From Clostridium neonatale (GTDB lineage Bacteria; Bacillota; Clostridia; Clostridiales; Clostridiaceae): DNA of 64,000 nt. Position 1 is the first letter of the stretch, and the number at the start of each line of letters is the position of its first letter. The notes under the pieces were generated by a model. It made no database searches and had not been told where the DNA came from. It saw nothing but the letters and a program-made list of their open reading frames with translations. The stretch is taken from assembly GCF_001458595.1 (NCBI RefSeq), contig NZ_LN890328.1, positions 1,518,926 to 1,582,925 of the forward strand, written 5' to 3'. Both the position numbers and the translations under genes were made by a program. Below are positions 9,298-17,436 of this stretch, in pieces.

Positions 9298-9882
9298 TTA
9301 CTCTTCTCTAATTACTCTTACTCTCTTTAATACTTCAAAAATAACATCTCTCCACTCTTTATACTCTCCATAACGACAGCTAAAAGTCCCCATGATTGTT
9401 TTTTCTTCAAATTCTAGAAAGAACATAAAATTATATAAGAAATCATCTATAGCTGAACTTTTAAATTCAAAATATCCAATGTTTTTTTCATTTGCTTCAA
9501 GTATTCCATCTTCATAAAAAACATTAGCTGGATTTGTTTTTTTTATTATCATAATCATTCCATCTTTAAGCTCACACACTTTATCCTCTGTTAAAGGACT
9601 GTCAATAATATTTAAAGTAAATGTAATGCTTCCGTCTTCATTGCATTTAATTATCTCAGGCCTACCTTCAGATGGATATTTAAGCTTTCTTGCTTCTAAA
9701 GGCATGTCCTTAAAATCCTTAGGAATATATAATAGAACTCTTTCTTCATAAAATTTCATTTGTTCAAACTCATAATATCTATTGCTTATTTTTATAGGTC
9801 CTGCTGTGATATCTTTTTTTTGTTTTTTCTTTTCAGCCTCATTTAGAAAATCCAATATTTTTTCGTCAATATTTTTATTCAT
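9298..9882 (-). CDS. DcrB/EagR-like adaptor candidate, first gene of accessory module
   Basis: 194 residues, soluble. A conserved patch (LEARKLKYPSEGRPEIIKCN and FEEKTIMGTFSCRYGEYKEW) is shared with 31982-32572. The pattern of a PsbP/DcrB fold, ending in a 'g.f.c...eW..v' strand and a helix, recalls DUF1795/EagR proteins, which hold type VI effectors and VgrG together. That family link is my inference from pattern. The start has AAGGAGGG seven bases upstream. This is the first gene after the LytTR-type promoter at 9927-9992, so the accessory module is probably one transcript starting here. Confidence 0.55.
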   Translation of the reverse strand: MNKNIDEKILDFLNEAEKKKQKKDITAGPIKISNRYYEFEQMKFYEERVLLYIPKDFKDMPLEARKLKYPSEGRPEIIKCNEDGSITFTLNIIDSPLTEDKVCELKDGMIMIIKKTNPANVFYEDGILEANEKNIGYFEFKSSAIDDFLYNFMFFLEFEEKTIMGTFSCRYGEYKEWRDVIFEVLKRVRVIREE

Positions 9883-9926
9883 AAATAACCCTCCTTATCC
9901 ATTTTTAAAATTACCTATATATATTT

Positions 9927-9992
9927 ATTTTATAATTTTCCATATATATTTTCTATTTTTTCTCCCTAATGGTATTTTTTCTACTGAACGGT
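9927..9992 (-). promoter_or_regulatory. Candidate LytTR-activated promoter of accessory module
   Basis: Two 9-bp direct repeats on the plus strand, CCTAATGGT at 9965-9973 and CTGAACGGT at 9984-9992, have starts 19 bp apart. Read on the minus strand they are ACCATTAGG and ACCGTTCAG, close to the LytTR consensus. A TAAAAT -10 box (plus ATTTTA, 9927-9932) lies 32 bp downstream of the proximal site. No good -35 box is visible, as expected for an activated promoter. The spacing matches the site pairs before the sheath gene. Confidence 0.65.
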
Positions 9993-10135
9993 AATTTATG
10001 TGCATTGAATTCAACTCCTTTATCTCCTAGAAATTCTATGAATGATTTTATATCTCCAACATAACTTTCTATTGTTTTAGGACTTTTACCATCTTCAATT
10101 AGACTTATCTTAAAATCTTCTATTACTTGACACAT
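9993..10135 (-). pseudogene. Integrase N-terminal fragment
   Basis: Begins MCQVIEDFKISLIEDG and continues KSPKTIESYVGDIKSFIEFL. This is the SAM-like core-binding domain of a tyrosine recombinase, matching the remnant at 23957-24278. After about 45 residues homology stops at the LytTR-type sites, so the rest of the integrase was replaced by the module promoter. A non-functional scrap, useful as a breakpoint marker. Confidence 0.75.
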
Positions 10136-10167
10136 TGTTATTACTCCTCTCAATTTTCTTAAATAGA

Positions 10168-10206
10168 AAAGAGTTAATGCTTCCTTGATTAGAAACATTA
10201 ACTCTG
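10168..10206. repeat. Hairpin repeat copy 1 (AGAGTTAATG...CATTAACTCT)
   Basis: Perfect stem GAGTTAATG/CATTAACTC around a 15-base loop containing CTTCC and GAAA. Same family as the hairpins at 10853, 11716, 24556 and 25289. It lies between the integrase fragment and the intergenic repeat. Confidence 0.7.
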
Positions 10207-10852
10207 CTATCAGATTTATAATATATATTTATCATTTATTTTAAATTCAGTTGATTTATCCATTATTTACAGCTTTTCAATTTGAATAGTATTCTTCTTC
10301 ACATTTTATGAAATCGCTGTTTTTATCTGTCTTATCGTTGCTTTTTGATATGTTTATATTGATTGAAGTATTGTATTTTTTAATTATCTATTCAATTTTA
10401 TTATTTATTGATTGATTATTTATTATAGTTTCTTCATTGAGTATTACTTTAGTTCTTATTTGATTAGTTATTATTTCTATTACTCAATTATTTATTATTA
10501 ATTCTTTATTCTTGTTAGTTATTATTTATCTTTTCTTCAACTTCTTCTATTTTTATTGAAATAGATTTTTTATCTATTTCAATTCTTATTTTTCTTTAGG
10601 TTCTTGTTCTCCCTATCCCTCCGTCGCTCTTTCCAAGTCCCGAGTTCCTATTTCAAAGTTCCATTATTTATCTGTTTTATCTTTTCAATTCTTTTTATTT
10701 TTGAGTGGAATTGATTTTTCTACTACATAATTTATTGTTGTTTTTGCCCCTCGATTTCAAATGAAATTAAGAACATTAGAATTTCCTTGCCTTTCAGCTT
10801 ACAGTTGTTTTTACTCCTACTTATCTTGGCTTTTTTAATATTTCAGTAAATG

Positions 10853-10894
10853 AAAAAAAGATTAATGCTCCAATTATTAAACATTAATCTTTTT
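10853..10894. repeat. Hairpin repeat copy 2, terminator-like, after immunity gene 11037-11540
   Basis: AAAGATTAATG and CATTAATCTTT arms around CTCCAATTATTAAA, flanked by an A-run and a T-run, so it can end transcription in both directions. The next 35 bases (CTTCTTTCACTACATTA) also match copies 3 and 5. Confidence 0.7.
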
Positions 10895-11036
10895 AACTTC
10901 TTTCACTACATTATTTAGATTATGCAGTCTTTATTTTTATTTCCTTGATTGATTTAACTACATTTTAGAACTATTATTTTTTATGCAGTTAATTGTAATA
11001 TTTTTTGCAGTAAGTATCATACCTTGAATATATTTT

Positions 11037-11540
11037 TTATATTTTTTCCCCTGTTAATAAAGAAATTGTTTCTTCCCCTAAATCTGTAACAATATTTACT
11101 TTATTATTTTCAATAGAATACTCATTAATCACATCAGTAAAATATCTCCAATGCTTATTACCTTCTAATGAGAAACACATAATCTCTAATTCAAAAATAG
11201 CTACTATTTTATTTGAATTAACCCATGATGCAAATTCATAAAATAATGAATCTGCACTAATTATTTTATTTTCATTATTACTAATATCTATTATATGAAC
11301 TTCTTTATTAAATCCAATTAATAGTTTATCATCCACATATTTACACTCTGGTTCTAATCCATGTCCCTCTGTAATAACTCCAACTGTAAATCTTACTCCT
11401 TCACTTAAATTAACTTGAAAGATATATCCCCCACCTTCTACTTCACTATTTTCACCTAATAATAATTGATTCGAATCAAACTTTCGTAAATATTCTATCA
11501 TTTCTGACTTACTTTCTACATTGAATTTTAAAATTTCCAT
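11037..11540 (-). CDS. Probable immunity protein of a displaced toxin cassette
   Basis: About 167 residues from MEILKFNVESK. I chose the ATG at 11538-11540 because GGAGGGGAG precedes it by a few bases; an upstream ATG exists but lies inside the ribosome-binding site. The sequence is strand-rich and acidic (VDDKLLIGFNKEVHIIDISN, FELEIMCFSLEGNKHW) and suggests part of a propeller-like fold. No family recognised. The start is 12 bases after the stop of a toxin-tail fragment (11552-11725), and a terminator-like repeat follows, which is the layout of a toxin-immunity pair. Confidence 0.55.
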   Translation of the reverse strand: MEILKFNVESKSEMIEYLRKFDSNQLLLGENSEVEGGGYIFQVNLSEGVRFTVGVITEGHGLEPECKYVDDKLLIGFNKEVHIIDISNNENKIISADSLFYEFASWVNSNKIVAIFELEIMCFSLEGNKHWRYFTDVINEYSIENNKVNIVTDLGEETISLLTGEKI

Positions 11541-11551
11541 ACTCCCCTCCA

Positions 11552-11725
11552 TCATTGTTTCACAAAACTTTTCCAATCTGATTTAAATATTTCAACTGTT
11601 ATTAATCTATCTCCATCCCATACAGATTGCATCTTTGCAACACCATTTGGTCCTGTTAATAACGATTCCTTCATAATTCGTCCGTTCTCTTGAAGAATTC
11701 CATTAGTTGTATTATTAAAAGATTA
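11552..11725 (-). pseudogene. Orphan C-terminal toxin-tail fragment
   Basis: The minus frame reads NTTNGILQENGRIMKESL, then LLTGPNGVAKMQSVWDGDRL, then ITVEIFKSDWKSFVKQ and a stop. Upstream the frame closes inside the hairpin repeat at 11716-11757, so only about 55 codons remain and there is no start codon. It ends just before the immunity-like gene at 11540. The sequence looks like the end of a secreted polymorphic toxin; the activity cannot be named. It is the kind of displaced tip seen at Rhs and CDI loci. Confidence 0.6.
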
Positions 11726-11757
11726 ATGCTCCATTACTGAAACATTAACCTTTTTAA
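11716..11757. repeat. Hairpin repeat copy 3, after immunity gene 11897-12313
   Basis: AAAGATTAATG and CATTAACCTTTTT arms, loop CTCCATTACTGAAA. The following 40 bases (TTAACTTCTTTCACTGCATT) match copies 2 and 5. It sits at the junction between one cassette's immunity gene and the next cassette's toxin tail. Confidence 0.7.
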
Positions 11758-11896
11758 CTTCTTTCACTGCATTATTAATATTATGATATGAGATAAATTG
11801 ACTAAATCTATTAGTCTCCTTAGTTCCTTGTAATATATATTTTATGCATTCAAATTAGTATTATTTTGAATCTATTTATACACTTAATAGAATATA

Positions 11897-12313
11897 TTAT
11901 TCTATTACAAACTTTCTTAAAAAATCCTCTAACACTCTTTTCGTTGCATTGCCTGTAATATTAATCTTTTTTTCCACTTCTATTACAATTTGTGGATTCT
12001 TCTTAATAAATGAATGTCCTAATTCATTGTCAAATGCTCTTAATGCATCTATACACATTTCAAATAATTCTTCATCATCAATAAGAATCAACTTACATAT
12101 TATATTCAACTCTTCCTCAATCACTTGGTTATCAAGGCAATATACTAGTTTCTTTTGCCAATCTAAATCTTTCTTTAATACTTCATTCGATAATTCTTGC
12201 CAATCATCATTAGAAAATTGATTCAAAATATCTTGTGCAATAGAAAATCCATCATCATACCATGAATCAACTGTTGTTTCCTCTAATAATAATTCATCTA
12301 ATTCATTATACAT
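11897..12313 (-). CDS. Probable immunity protein for the EndoU-like toxin tail
   Basis: 138 residues, acidic and helical, with features like DDWQELSNEVLKKDLDWQKK and LFEMCIDALRAFDNELGHSF. This HEAT-like helical layout resembles small CDI/Rhs immunity proteins (for example Imm30-type), but I cannot confirm a family. The stop of the EndoU-like tail is 20 bases upstream of its start, and a GAGGTGATT ribosome-binding site precedes the ATG. Pairing with EndoU is inferred from position. Confidence 0.55.
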   Translation of the reverse strand: MYNELDELLLEETTVDSWYDDGFSIAQDILNQFSNDDWQELSNEVLKKDLDWQKKLVYCLDNQVIEEELNIICKLILIDDEELFEMCIDALRAFDNELGHSFIKKNPQIVIEVEKKINITGNATKRVLEDFLRKFVIE

Positions 12314-12333
12314 TTAATCACCTCTTAATTTAT

Positions 12334-12805
12334 TTAAAACCCTGATGGTTTTGGTGCATTAACCTTTCCAGTTGGATATCCAGATATTACATTATCACCA
12401 ATTTTTATAACATCAATTTCTACACCATCAATAATTTGTCTATGCCATGTAGCTCCATCCCTTTGCCTAACTGAAATAGCAGGAGATTCACCAACATTTT
12501 TTATACTATCTATAATTTTTGAATCATTCCATGAATCAGGAAATACAGTGCTTTTCTTAATTTTTGATATATTTCCATCTTGCAAATCCTTTATAAATTT
12601 TACATTTTTAGTACTATCTGGATTTATTGATAACTCTTCAACAGAAAAATTACTATTATTGTTATTGATACTTGAAGAATGTCCACCAATAACCTCATTT
12701 TTAGTAGGTGATTTACGTTGTCCTTCTAAAATCTTCTTTTCCATCTCACTACTGATTTTAGTGTTATGGTTACCTACCCCCTTAATTGCTTCACTACCAC
12801 CCTTG
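12334..12805 (-). pseudogene. EndoU-like toxin tail, 5' end cut at IS110 boundary
   Basis: The frame reads KGGSEAIKGVGNHNTKISS, then MEKKILEGQRKSPTKNEVIGGHSS, and later ATWHRQIIDG and ISGYPTGKVNAP. The VIGGHSS, WHRQIIDG and ISGYPTG segments are typical of bacterial EndoU-type RNase toxins (CdiA/Rhs C-termini). The segment GGSEAIKGV is the same junction found in the intact toxin at 25969-27522 just before its variable tail. Homology to the shared N-terminal part stops at 12805, where the IS110-side sequence starts. Without the N-terminal delivery region it cannot be exported as it stands. The internal ATG at 12744 could still give a cytosolic peptide. Confidence 0.7.
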
Positions 12806-12922
12806 ACATCGACTCTATATACCTATATTTATTCAGCAGTTTTCATCTTATCTAAAAAAATCAACACTGCTCTAAGCCATTTTTCAATCGCTTTAAATTT
12901 TACCATATTATGTTTGTATTTA

Positions 12923-14155
12923 CTATTTTATCTCGCCAGTTTCTTTAACTTCTGGCATTACATATTCAGTCTTATTCTTTAACATCCCATAGATTATATT
13001 AATCAGTCTTCTTGATATTAAAATTAATGCTTGTGGCTTACTTTTTCCCCTCTTAAGCTGTTTCTGAAAATAAGCATAAAAACTTGAATTACGTGGCGTT
13101 CCTTTTGATGATACCTGTACCATCTGTATTGCAAGAAAATAAATAATAGCCTGTAGCTTTCTATTTCCCTGTCTTGATGGCTTATCTGTTCCTTTTCCTG
13201 CTGATGAAAAACATACTGGTGCTATTCCTGCAAACTTTGCGAGCTTATCTGCATTAGGGAATCTTTGAATATTACCTATCTCCGATAATAAATTTGCAAC
13301 TGTAATATCATTTACTCCTGGAATAGTATTTAATGTACACTTAAATTCTGGCAGAAACTCGCTAATGACTTTTTCTGTTTCTGCTATCTGCTCATTATAA
13401 TGCCTTACATCTTTAACCAGACTCACAGTCATATCATCACAAATTTTCTGATACTTTCCATCAGTATTACCATCAGCTTTTACTGCATCAATTATCTTTT
13501 TGCATGTATTTAAAGAACACCGATTATGACTCACTGGTATAAGTTCTTTTGCTAATTCTTCAGCCATTGCACCCTCAAGATACTTTGGTGAAGGATAATG
13601 CTCCCAGAAATATAATGCAGTTGGTCTGCCAATATCCGAAAAGAACTGCTTATAGCTCGGATAAGAAACACATATACGTTCATGCAGTTGGTTCTTTAAG
13701 CGAACCTGATGAGTTTTTAAATTTGCACGTCTGTTTACCAGCTGACTTAATGTCCAGTATTTATCTTCTGGAATAGCATCTGGAAGTTTGTCCAGTTCAT
13801 TTATGGCAACTTTTGCTACGCACTCAGCATCATAACTGTCATTCTTTTTATACTGTACAACACTTTTTCTATATGCATATGATAATGCTGGATTAACATC
13901 TTTTACAATATATCCTTTTTTAATAAGCCATACTGCAAGTGCTCTACCATATCCATAAGCATTTTCAAGTGCATATACTGCCTGCTTATTATTACTATAT
14001 TTTTTTACTTTGTTTACTAACTTTGAAAATTCAGATGGCTTGTTAATAAACGTAATCTCTCCAAGTTTTTTATTCATATAATCCATTATAACAGCTGTAT
14101 GCTGTTCTTTATGAAGGTCTAAGCCAACATAAATATATTCTTCTTTTTTTATCAT
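12923..14155 (-). CDS. IS110-family transposase (DEDD RuvC-like plus Tnp_20 domain)
   Basis: 410 residues, normal length for the family. The N-terminal RuvC-like domain shows GLDLHKEQHTAV (Asp13), ALENAYGYGRAL (Glu64) and KNDSYDAECVAK (Asp106/Asp109). The C-terminal domain shows LNTIPGVNDITVANLLSEIG and then FSSAGKGTDKPSRQGN, which contains the serine used by IS110 recombinases. No frameshift is seen, so it may be active. IS110 recombinases use a bridge RNA encoded in the element's own non-coding end; a structured region fitting this lies just upstream at 14227-14352. Confidence 0.92.
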   Translation of the reverse strand: MIKKEEYIYVGLDLHKEQHTAVIMDYMNKKLGEITFINKPSEFSKLVNKVKKYSNNKQAVYALENAYGYGRALAVWLIKKGYIVKDVNPALSYAYRKSVVQYKKNDSYDAECVAKVAINELDKLPDAIPEDKYWTLSQLVNRRANLKTHQVRLKNQLHERICVSYPSYKQFFSDIGRPTALYFWEHYPSPKYLEGAMAEELAKELIPVSHNRCSLNTCKKIIDAVKADGNTDGKYQKICDDMTVSLVKDVRHYNEQIAETEKVISEFLPEFKCTLNTIPGVNDITVANLLSEIGNIQRFPNADKLAKFAGIAPVCFSSAGKGTDKPSRQGNRKLQAIIYFLAIQMVQVSSKGTPRNSSFYAYFQKQLKRGKSKPQALILISRRLINIIYGMLKNKTEYVMPEVKETGEIK

Positions 14156-14226
14156 ATTTTCTCCTCCTAAATTCTTTAATTTAAAAATACAGGCAACCTC
14201 AACTATTAAACCAGTATCATCGAATT

Positions 14227-14352
14227 ACACACAATGCAACGAGTCGGCAAGGGTGGCACAGCCAATCTATCTCATCATTATAGGATTTAGGACATTCCTG
14301 CAGAATGCAGGAATACTTTGAAGACTTACGAATTGCTTCAAAGATTGTGTGT
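14227..14352 (-). ncRNA. Candidate IS110 bridge RNA
   Basis: Upstream of the transposase and probably transcribed with it. ACACACAAT (14227-14235) pairs with ATTGTGTGT (14344-14352) and closes a 126-base structure. Inside are ATTCCTGCA/TGCAGGAAT (14294-14302 with 14306-14314) and CTTTGAAG/CTTCAAAG (14316-14323 with 14336-14343) with a 12-base loop. Stem-loops with single-stranded guide loops are what IS110 bridge RNAs look like. Whether the loops match the element ends and target could not be tested. Confidence 0.5.
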
Positions 14353-14588
14353 GATGTTAACTCTGAATATTCTATTATTCAAGTAATTTTTTAGGATACT
14401 TTATCCTATATTTTTAGTATACAGATTTTAGGTTTTATGGCTTATAATATCAATCTGATAGTATAATATGTAACTCAAAGGCTTAGCTGACTTCTCATTT
14501 TTCCGCATATTCCAACTTACCTGCCAAATAACAGAATGTCAGATAGTAATTTTTCTCTTAAATTGAAGTATGCTTGTCAAGTGTTTTT

Positions 14589-14637
14589 TTAAAAAAATAA
14601 TCAAGATTAATATAAAAAATATATCATCTTGATTATT
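14589..14637 (-). terminator. Terminator of the serine recombinase gene
   Basis: 12-bp arms AATAATCAAGAT/ATCTTGATTATT, followed on the minus strand by a long T-run. It sits just after the stop codon at 14643. Confidence 0.75.
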
Positions 14638-14642
14638 AATTC

Positions 14643-15212
14643 CTATATCATATTATTTTCTTCATAGCCTTTAACTTTTCTATAAAAAGTAGATGGTTTT
14701 AAATTCATCTGCTTCATAAATTCTGTTGCTGTAATTTCTTCATTTTTCCACTTCTCATAAAAAATATTAAATTTAGCTTTATCAATATTAATGGGCTTAC
14801 GACCTTTATATTTTCCCTGTTCTTTTGCTATTGCTTCCTTCTGTCTTTGCAGTATATATTCTCTCTCAAGCTGTGCAACTGCACCAAAGATTGTAAGCAT
14901 AAACTGTCCTGCTGGCGTGTCAGTATCTATACTTTCTTTTTTACTTATAAATGCTATCCCTTTATCTTTTAATATTTCCACTATTTCAAGTAGGTCTTTT
15001 GTATTTCTTGCAAGCCTGCTTATACTTTCAACCACAACCGTATCACCTTCTCTTATGAAATCAAACATTTCTTTAAGCTTTTCTCTGTCACTTATGTTTT
15101 TTCCACTTACTTTGTCTATATAAACTTTCTCTACTTCTAATTCCTTCATTAGAACTTCCTGCCTTGCAGTATTTTGTTCAGCCGTTGATACTCTTACATA
15201 TCCTACTCGCAT
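14643..15212 (-). CDS. Serine recombinase, resolvase/invertase family
   Basis: 189 residues. The N-terminal catalytic domain begins MRVGYVRVSTAEQN, with the active-site serine in RVST, and continues with VVVESISRLARNTKDLLEI and PAGQFMLTIFGAVAQLERE. The C-terminal part (about 140-189) is a helix-turn-helix, ATEFMKQMNLKPSTFYRKV. Length and order are normal for small resolvases and invertases. It stands alone, between the IS110 element and an unknown gene. It could act on inverted or direct sites in this repeat-rich zone, but no clear crossover site was found next to it. Confidence 0.9.
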   Translation of the reverse strand: MRVGYVRVSTAEQNTARQEVLMKELEVEKVYIDKVSGKNISDREKLKEMFDFIREGDTVVVESISRLARNTKDLLEIVEILKDKGIAFISKKESIDTDTPAGQFMLTIFGAVAQLEREYILQRQKEAIAKEQGKYKGRKPINIDKAKFNIFYEKWKNEEITATEFMKQMNLKPSTFYRKVKGYEENNMI

Positions 15213-15463
15213 TACTACCCCTCCTCACATGATTTTTACTAAAAGAAACATAATCAAAATAACTGTTTATTATTTCTATTCCTTTAGAGCCATTTTATAT
15301 TTTGATATATACCCAAATATAAAATATAAGCCATATGAAAGCATAATATAATACAATAAAGCCTTTCACACAGGCACACCCTAAAGAAAGCCTATATGAA
15401 GCCATGTACCCCATTTGTAACAATATAAAATCGACAATACAAAATATATAAAACTATTATCCT

Positions 15464-16105
15464 CTAGACATCGTTTAAATGCATATCCTTGTTCTTTGCT
15501 AAATATTGTACTAGCTTAACCTTTTCTTCTAGATATCCACCTTCTGAATTATTGAGAATCTCAACAATATATGATAATTTCTCCACACTTAACTTTTTTA
15601 TGTTAAAATCCCAAGTCCACTTAACAAATACTTTCAAAAACTCTAACTCATCTTTCAGTTCTGAAATTTCATATTCTTTATGACATGGATACTTACGTAT
15701 TCGTTTTAATGCATCATACATAATCATATCATCTGCCCATCTTTCATACCTAGCTACCACCAAAGCATTTCTTACATGCTTTACATCTTGTATAGTTCCA
15801 TTTAAAATTTTATTGATTTTATCATACCCAATCTTATCTCTAATGCTATCGCTGGCACGTTTCAATATTAAGTTACAGTTTTTAGGACTTCTCCCTGTAT
15901 TTTTTACCCATACCTTAACAGGTGACTTATAATACATCTCAATTTCTTCCTTCTGCTTAAAATTTCCATCATACCAACAAAAGCTTTCAATGTATTGCTC
16001 CAAATCAACTAATGCATCATATCTCAATTTCGTTTCGTCACTATTGTCTCTTTTAGCCAAGTCTCCATAAGCATTACGTAACTCTCTAAATATGGTCTCC
16101 ATCAA
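15464..16105 (-). CDS. Hypothetical protein in the recombination zone
   Basis: 213 residues, soluble, rich in Lys, Asp and aromatic residues. Segments such as SPVKVWVKNTGRSPKNCNLILKRA and VRNALVVARYERWADDMIM suggest a helical nucleic-acid-associated protein, but no family is recognised. The ATG is preceded by GGAGGTATTA. There is no operon partner: the neighbours are the recombinase on one side and a broken gene on the other. About 350 bp upstream (16106-16457) hold only AT-rich sequence and the terminator at 16415-16443. Confidence 0.55.
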   Translation of the reverse strand: MMETIFRELRNAYGDLAKRDNSDETKLRYDALVDLEQYIESFCWYDGNFKQKEEIEMYYKSPVKVWVKNTGRSPKNCNLILKRASDSIRDKIGYDKINKILNGTIQDVKHVRNALVVARYERWADDMIMYDALKRIRKYPCHKEYEISELKDELEFLKVFVKWTWDFNIKKLSVEKLSYIVEILNNSEGGYLEEKVKLVQYLAKNKDMHLNDV

Positions 16106-16414
16106 TAATACCTCCTTCTTAAAAACTTCAAAAAATGTTTCCTAAAAAATGATGAAGCTTTTTGTTAAACCTTTTTTGAATTCCTCTTAATATACTTTCA
16201 TCTCTAAATCCATAAGTAAAAGATCTATAAAATGAAAAATTACTCCTAAAAATAGAAATTTACTTCTTAACTGATTACTCATATGAAATAAATAGTGAAA
16301 TATTATATTTCAAAATTAACTTCACAATACCCCATTAATGATTACTTTTTTGTAATATCACATACTAGCTCGATATTCCAAACATTTCAACTTAAAATTT
16401 ATTTTTTACCAAAG

Positions 16415-16443
16415 AAAAAAAACACAGCTTAAACAAACTGTGC
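16415..16443 (-). terminator. Rho-independent terminator
   Basis: CACAG/CTGTG arms (16423-16427 with 16438-16442) followed on the minus strand by eight T residues. It ends the transcript of the gene at 16458-16901. Confidence 0.7.
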
Positions 16444-16457
16444 CTCTTCTTTACTAA

Positions 16458-16901
16458 TTAGTCCTCATACATTGGAAATTTGCAAACTTCTTCTTTTTTA
16501 ACTACTACTTGTGCTGCTTCACCAATAGCTTCTAACAAACTGTAACTTACCACCTGAGATTTAGATGCTTTTGTAAGTTTTTTGATTATAGTTGTTTCTT
16601 TAAGACTGATACCATTAATAAGCCTAATTAATTCTTAATCCACCTTTCCGTCAATTATATTTACTGCTGGATTATTAATAGAAATAAATGTCGCTCTATA
16701 CTCTGCAGTAACTTGATTTATTATTTCTCGAAAGTCTTCTACTGTGTTAAAATCAGTAATGCTATTGGCTACAATTATATCACCACTTGATAAGTTCAAA
16801 GAAATATCATCTACTATACTATTAGGGTGACAAATTATAACCTCATTCTTGAAAGCATTTGTTTCTATAACACCATTGTATAAAACAAAAATTCTCATCA
16901 C
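16458..16901 (-). pseudogene. Small gene split by in-frame UAA (resolvase-like first half?)
   Basis: The first part, 16635-16901 (88 residues, starting MMRIFVLYNGV), ends NIIDGKVD at a TAA. The frame then continues without break as ELIRLINGISLKETTIIKKL and on to KKEEVCKFPMYED, with its stop at 16458-16460, just before a terminator. No start codon or ribosome-binding site is seen for the second part. One ancestral protein of about 147 residues with a nonsense change is the simplest reading. The segment GDIIVANSITDF...ATFISINNP is arranged like the resolvase fold, but the catalytic serine motif is missing. A CDS for the first part alone is also possible. Confidence 0.5.
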
Positions 16902-17391
16902 TAATCACTTCCTTTTTTATTATTTGTAAATAATAAAAAATGGTTACCTACATCAAAACAAAACTTATAATACAAAATCTTTATCGGTAACACCTATTAT
17001 TAATAAAAGTTTCATTTTTAATTAACTACTCATATATTTTTTATGAGTTTACAAATACATGCTTTCTAGCTTTAATACCCCCTATATTAGATTAAATTTA
17101 AATTGCATGTACTATACAATTCTTTCTTATAAATTTGATACAGCAATATCACATAGTAAATTTCAAATTCAAATCTCTTATTTATAAATCAAAAATTTTA
17201 AAATCTGCTCATTCTATAGCTCTCGCTAAAAATTCTTAGCTAATAACAAAGCAGACTTGATATCTATAAAAAATATCAAGTCTGTCATCTGTACCAAAAT
17301 TACATCAAAACTCTAAAATAAAATGTATGTTGAATAAATATTAAAACTTCATTTATTAGCTCTGAATTTTATTTTGTGCTGAATATAAAAG
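16902..17391. other. AT-rich intergenic stretch without gene
   Basis: No open frame with a ribosome-binding site on either strand. The only clear structure is a perfect hairpin CAGACTTGATAT/ATATCAAGTCTG near 17252-17284, without a long T-run. It may be an old terminator or an element end. Confidence 0.5.
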
Positions 17392-17428
17392 AAAACGACA
17401 CAGCCTTTAAAACTGACTGTGCCGTTTT
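17392..17428 (-). terminator. Terminator of the 17437-18177 gene
   Basis: AAAACG and CACAG arms pair with CTGTG and CGTTTT with a single A/C mismatch; the minus strand ends in T residues. It lies 9 bases after the stop codon. Confidence 0.75.
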
Positions 17429-17436
17429 CTTAATAT

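Larger units (their letters stand above)
10136..11036. other. Non-coding, diverged copy of 24.3-25.4 kb
   Basis: No credible gene on either strand. About 130 bp (10165-10300) closely match 24553-24690. Weaker matches continue, including the CTTATCGTTGCTTTTT segment and the GTCCCGAGTTCC segment, which occur in both regions in the same order. The region is bounded by two copies of the ttaatgct hairpin repeat (10168-10206 and 10853-10894). It looks like the decayed intergenic part of a repeated cassette unit. Confidence 0.6.
12806..14400 (-). mobile_element. IS110-family insertion element (left end approximate)
   Basis: The right boundary at about 12805/12806 is set by loss of homology to the toxin copy near 26525. 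The left end is not visible and is placed loosely beyond the structured non-coding region. It contains one transposase gene and a long non-coding stretch upstream of it. There are no terminal inverted repeats, as expected for the IS110 group. The rest of the disrupted toxin gene is not found on the other side, so a deletion or rearrangement followed insertion. Confidence 0.7.

Noticed and set aside
15213..15463. Crossover site for the serine recombinase
   Set aside because: No inverted or direct repeat of suitable length next to the gene.
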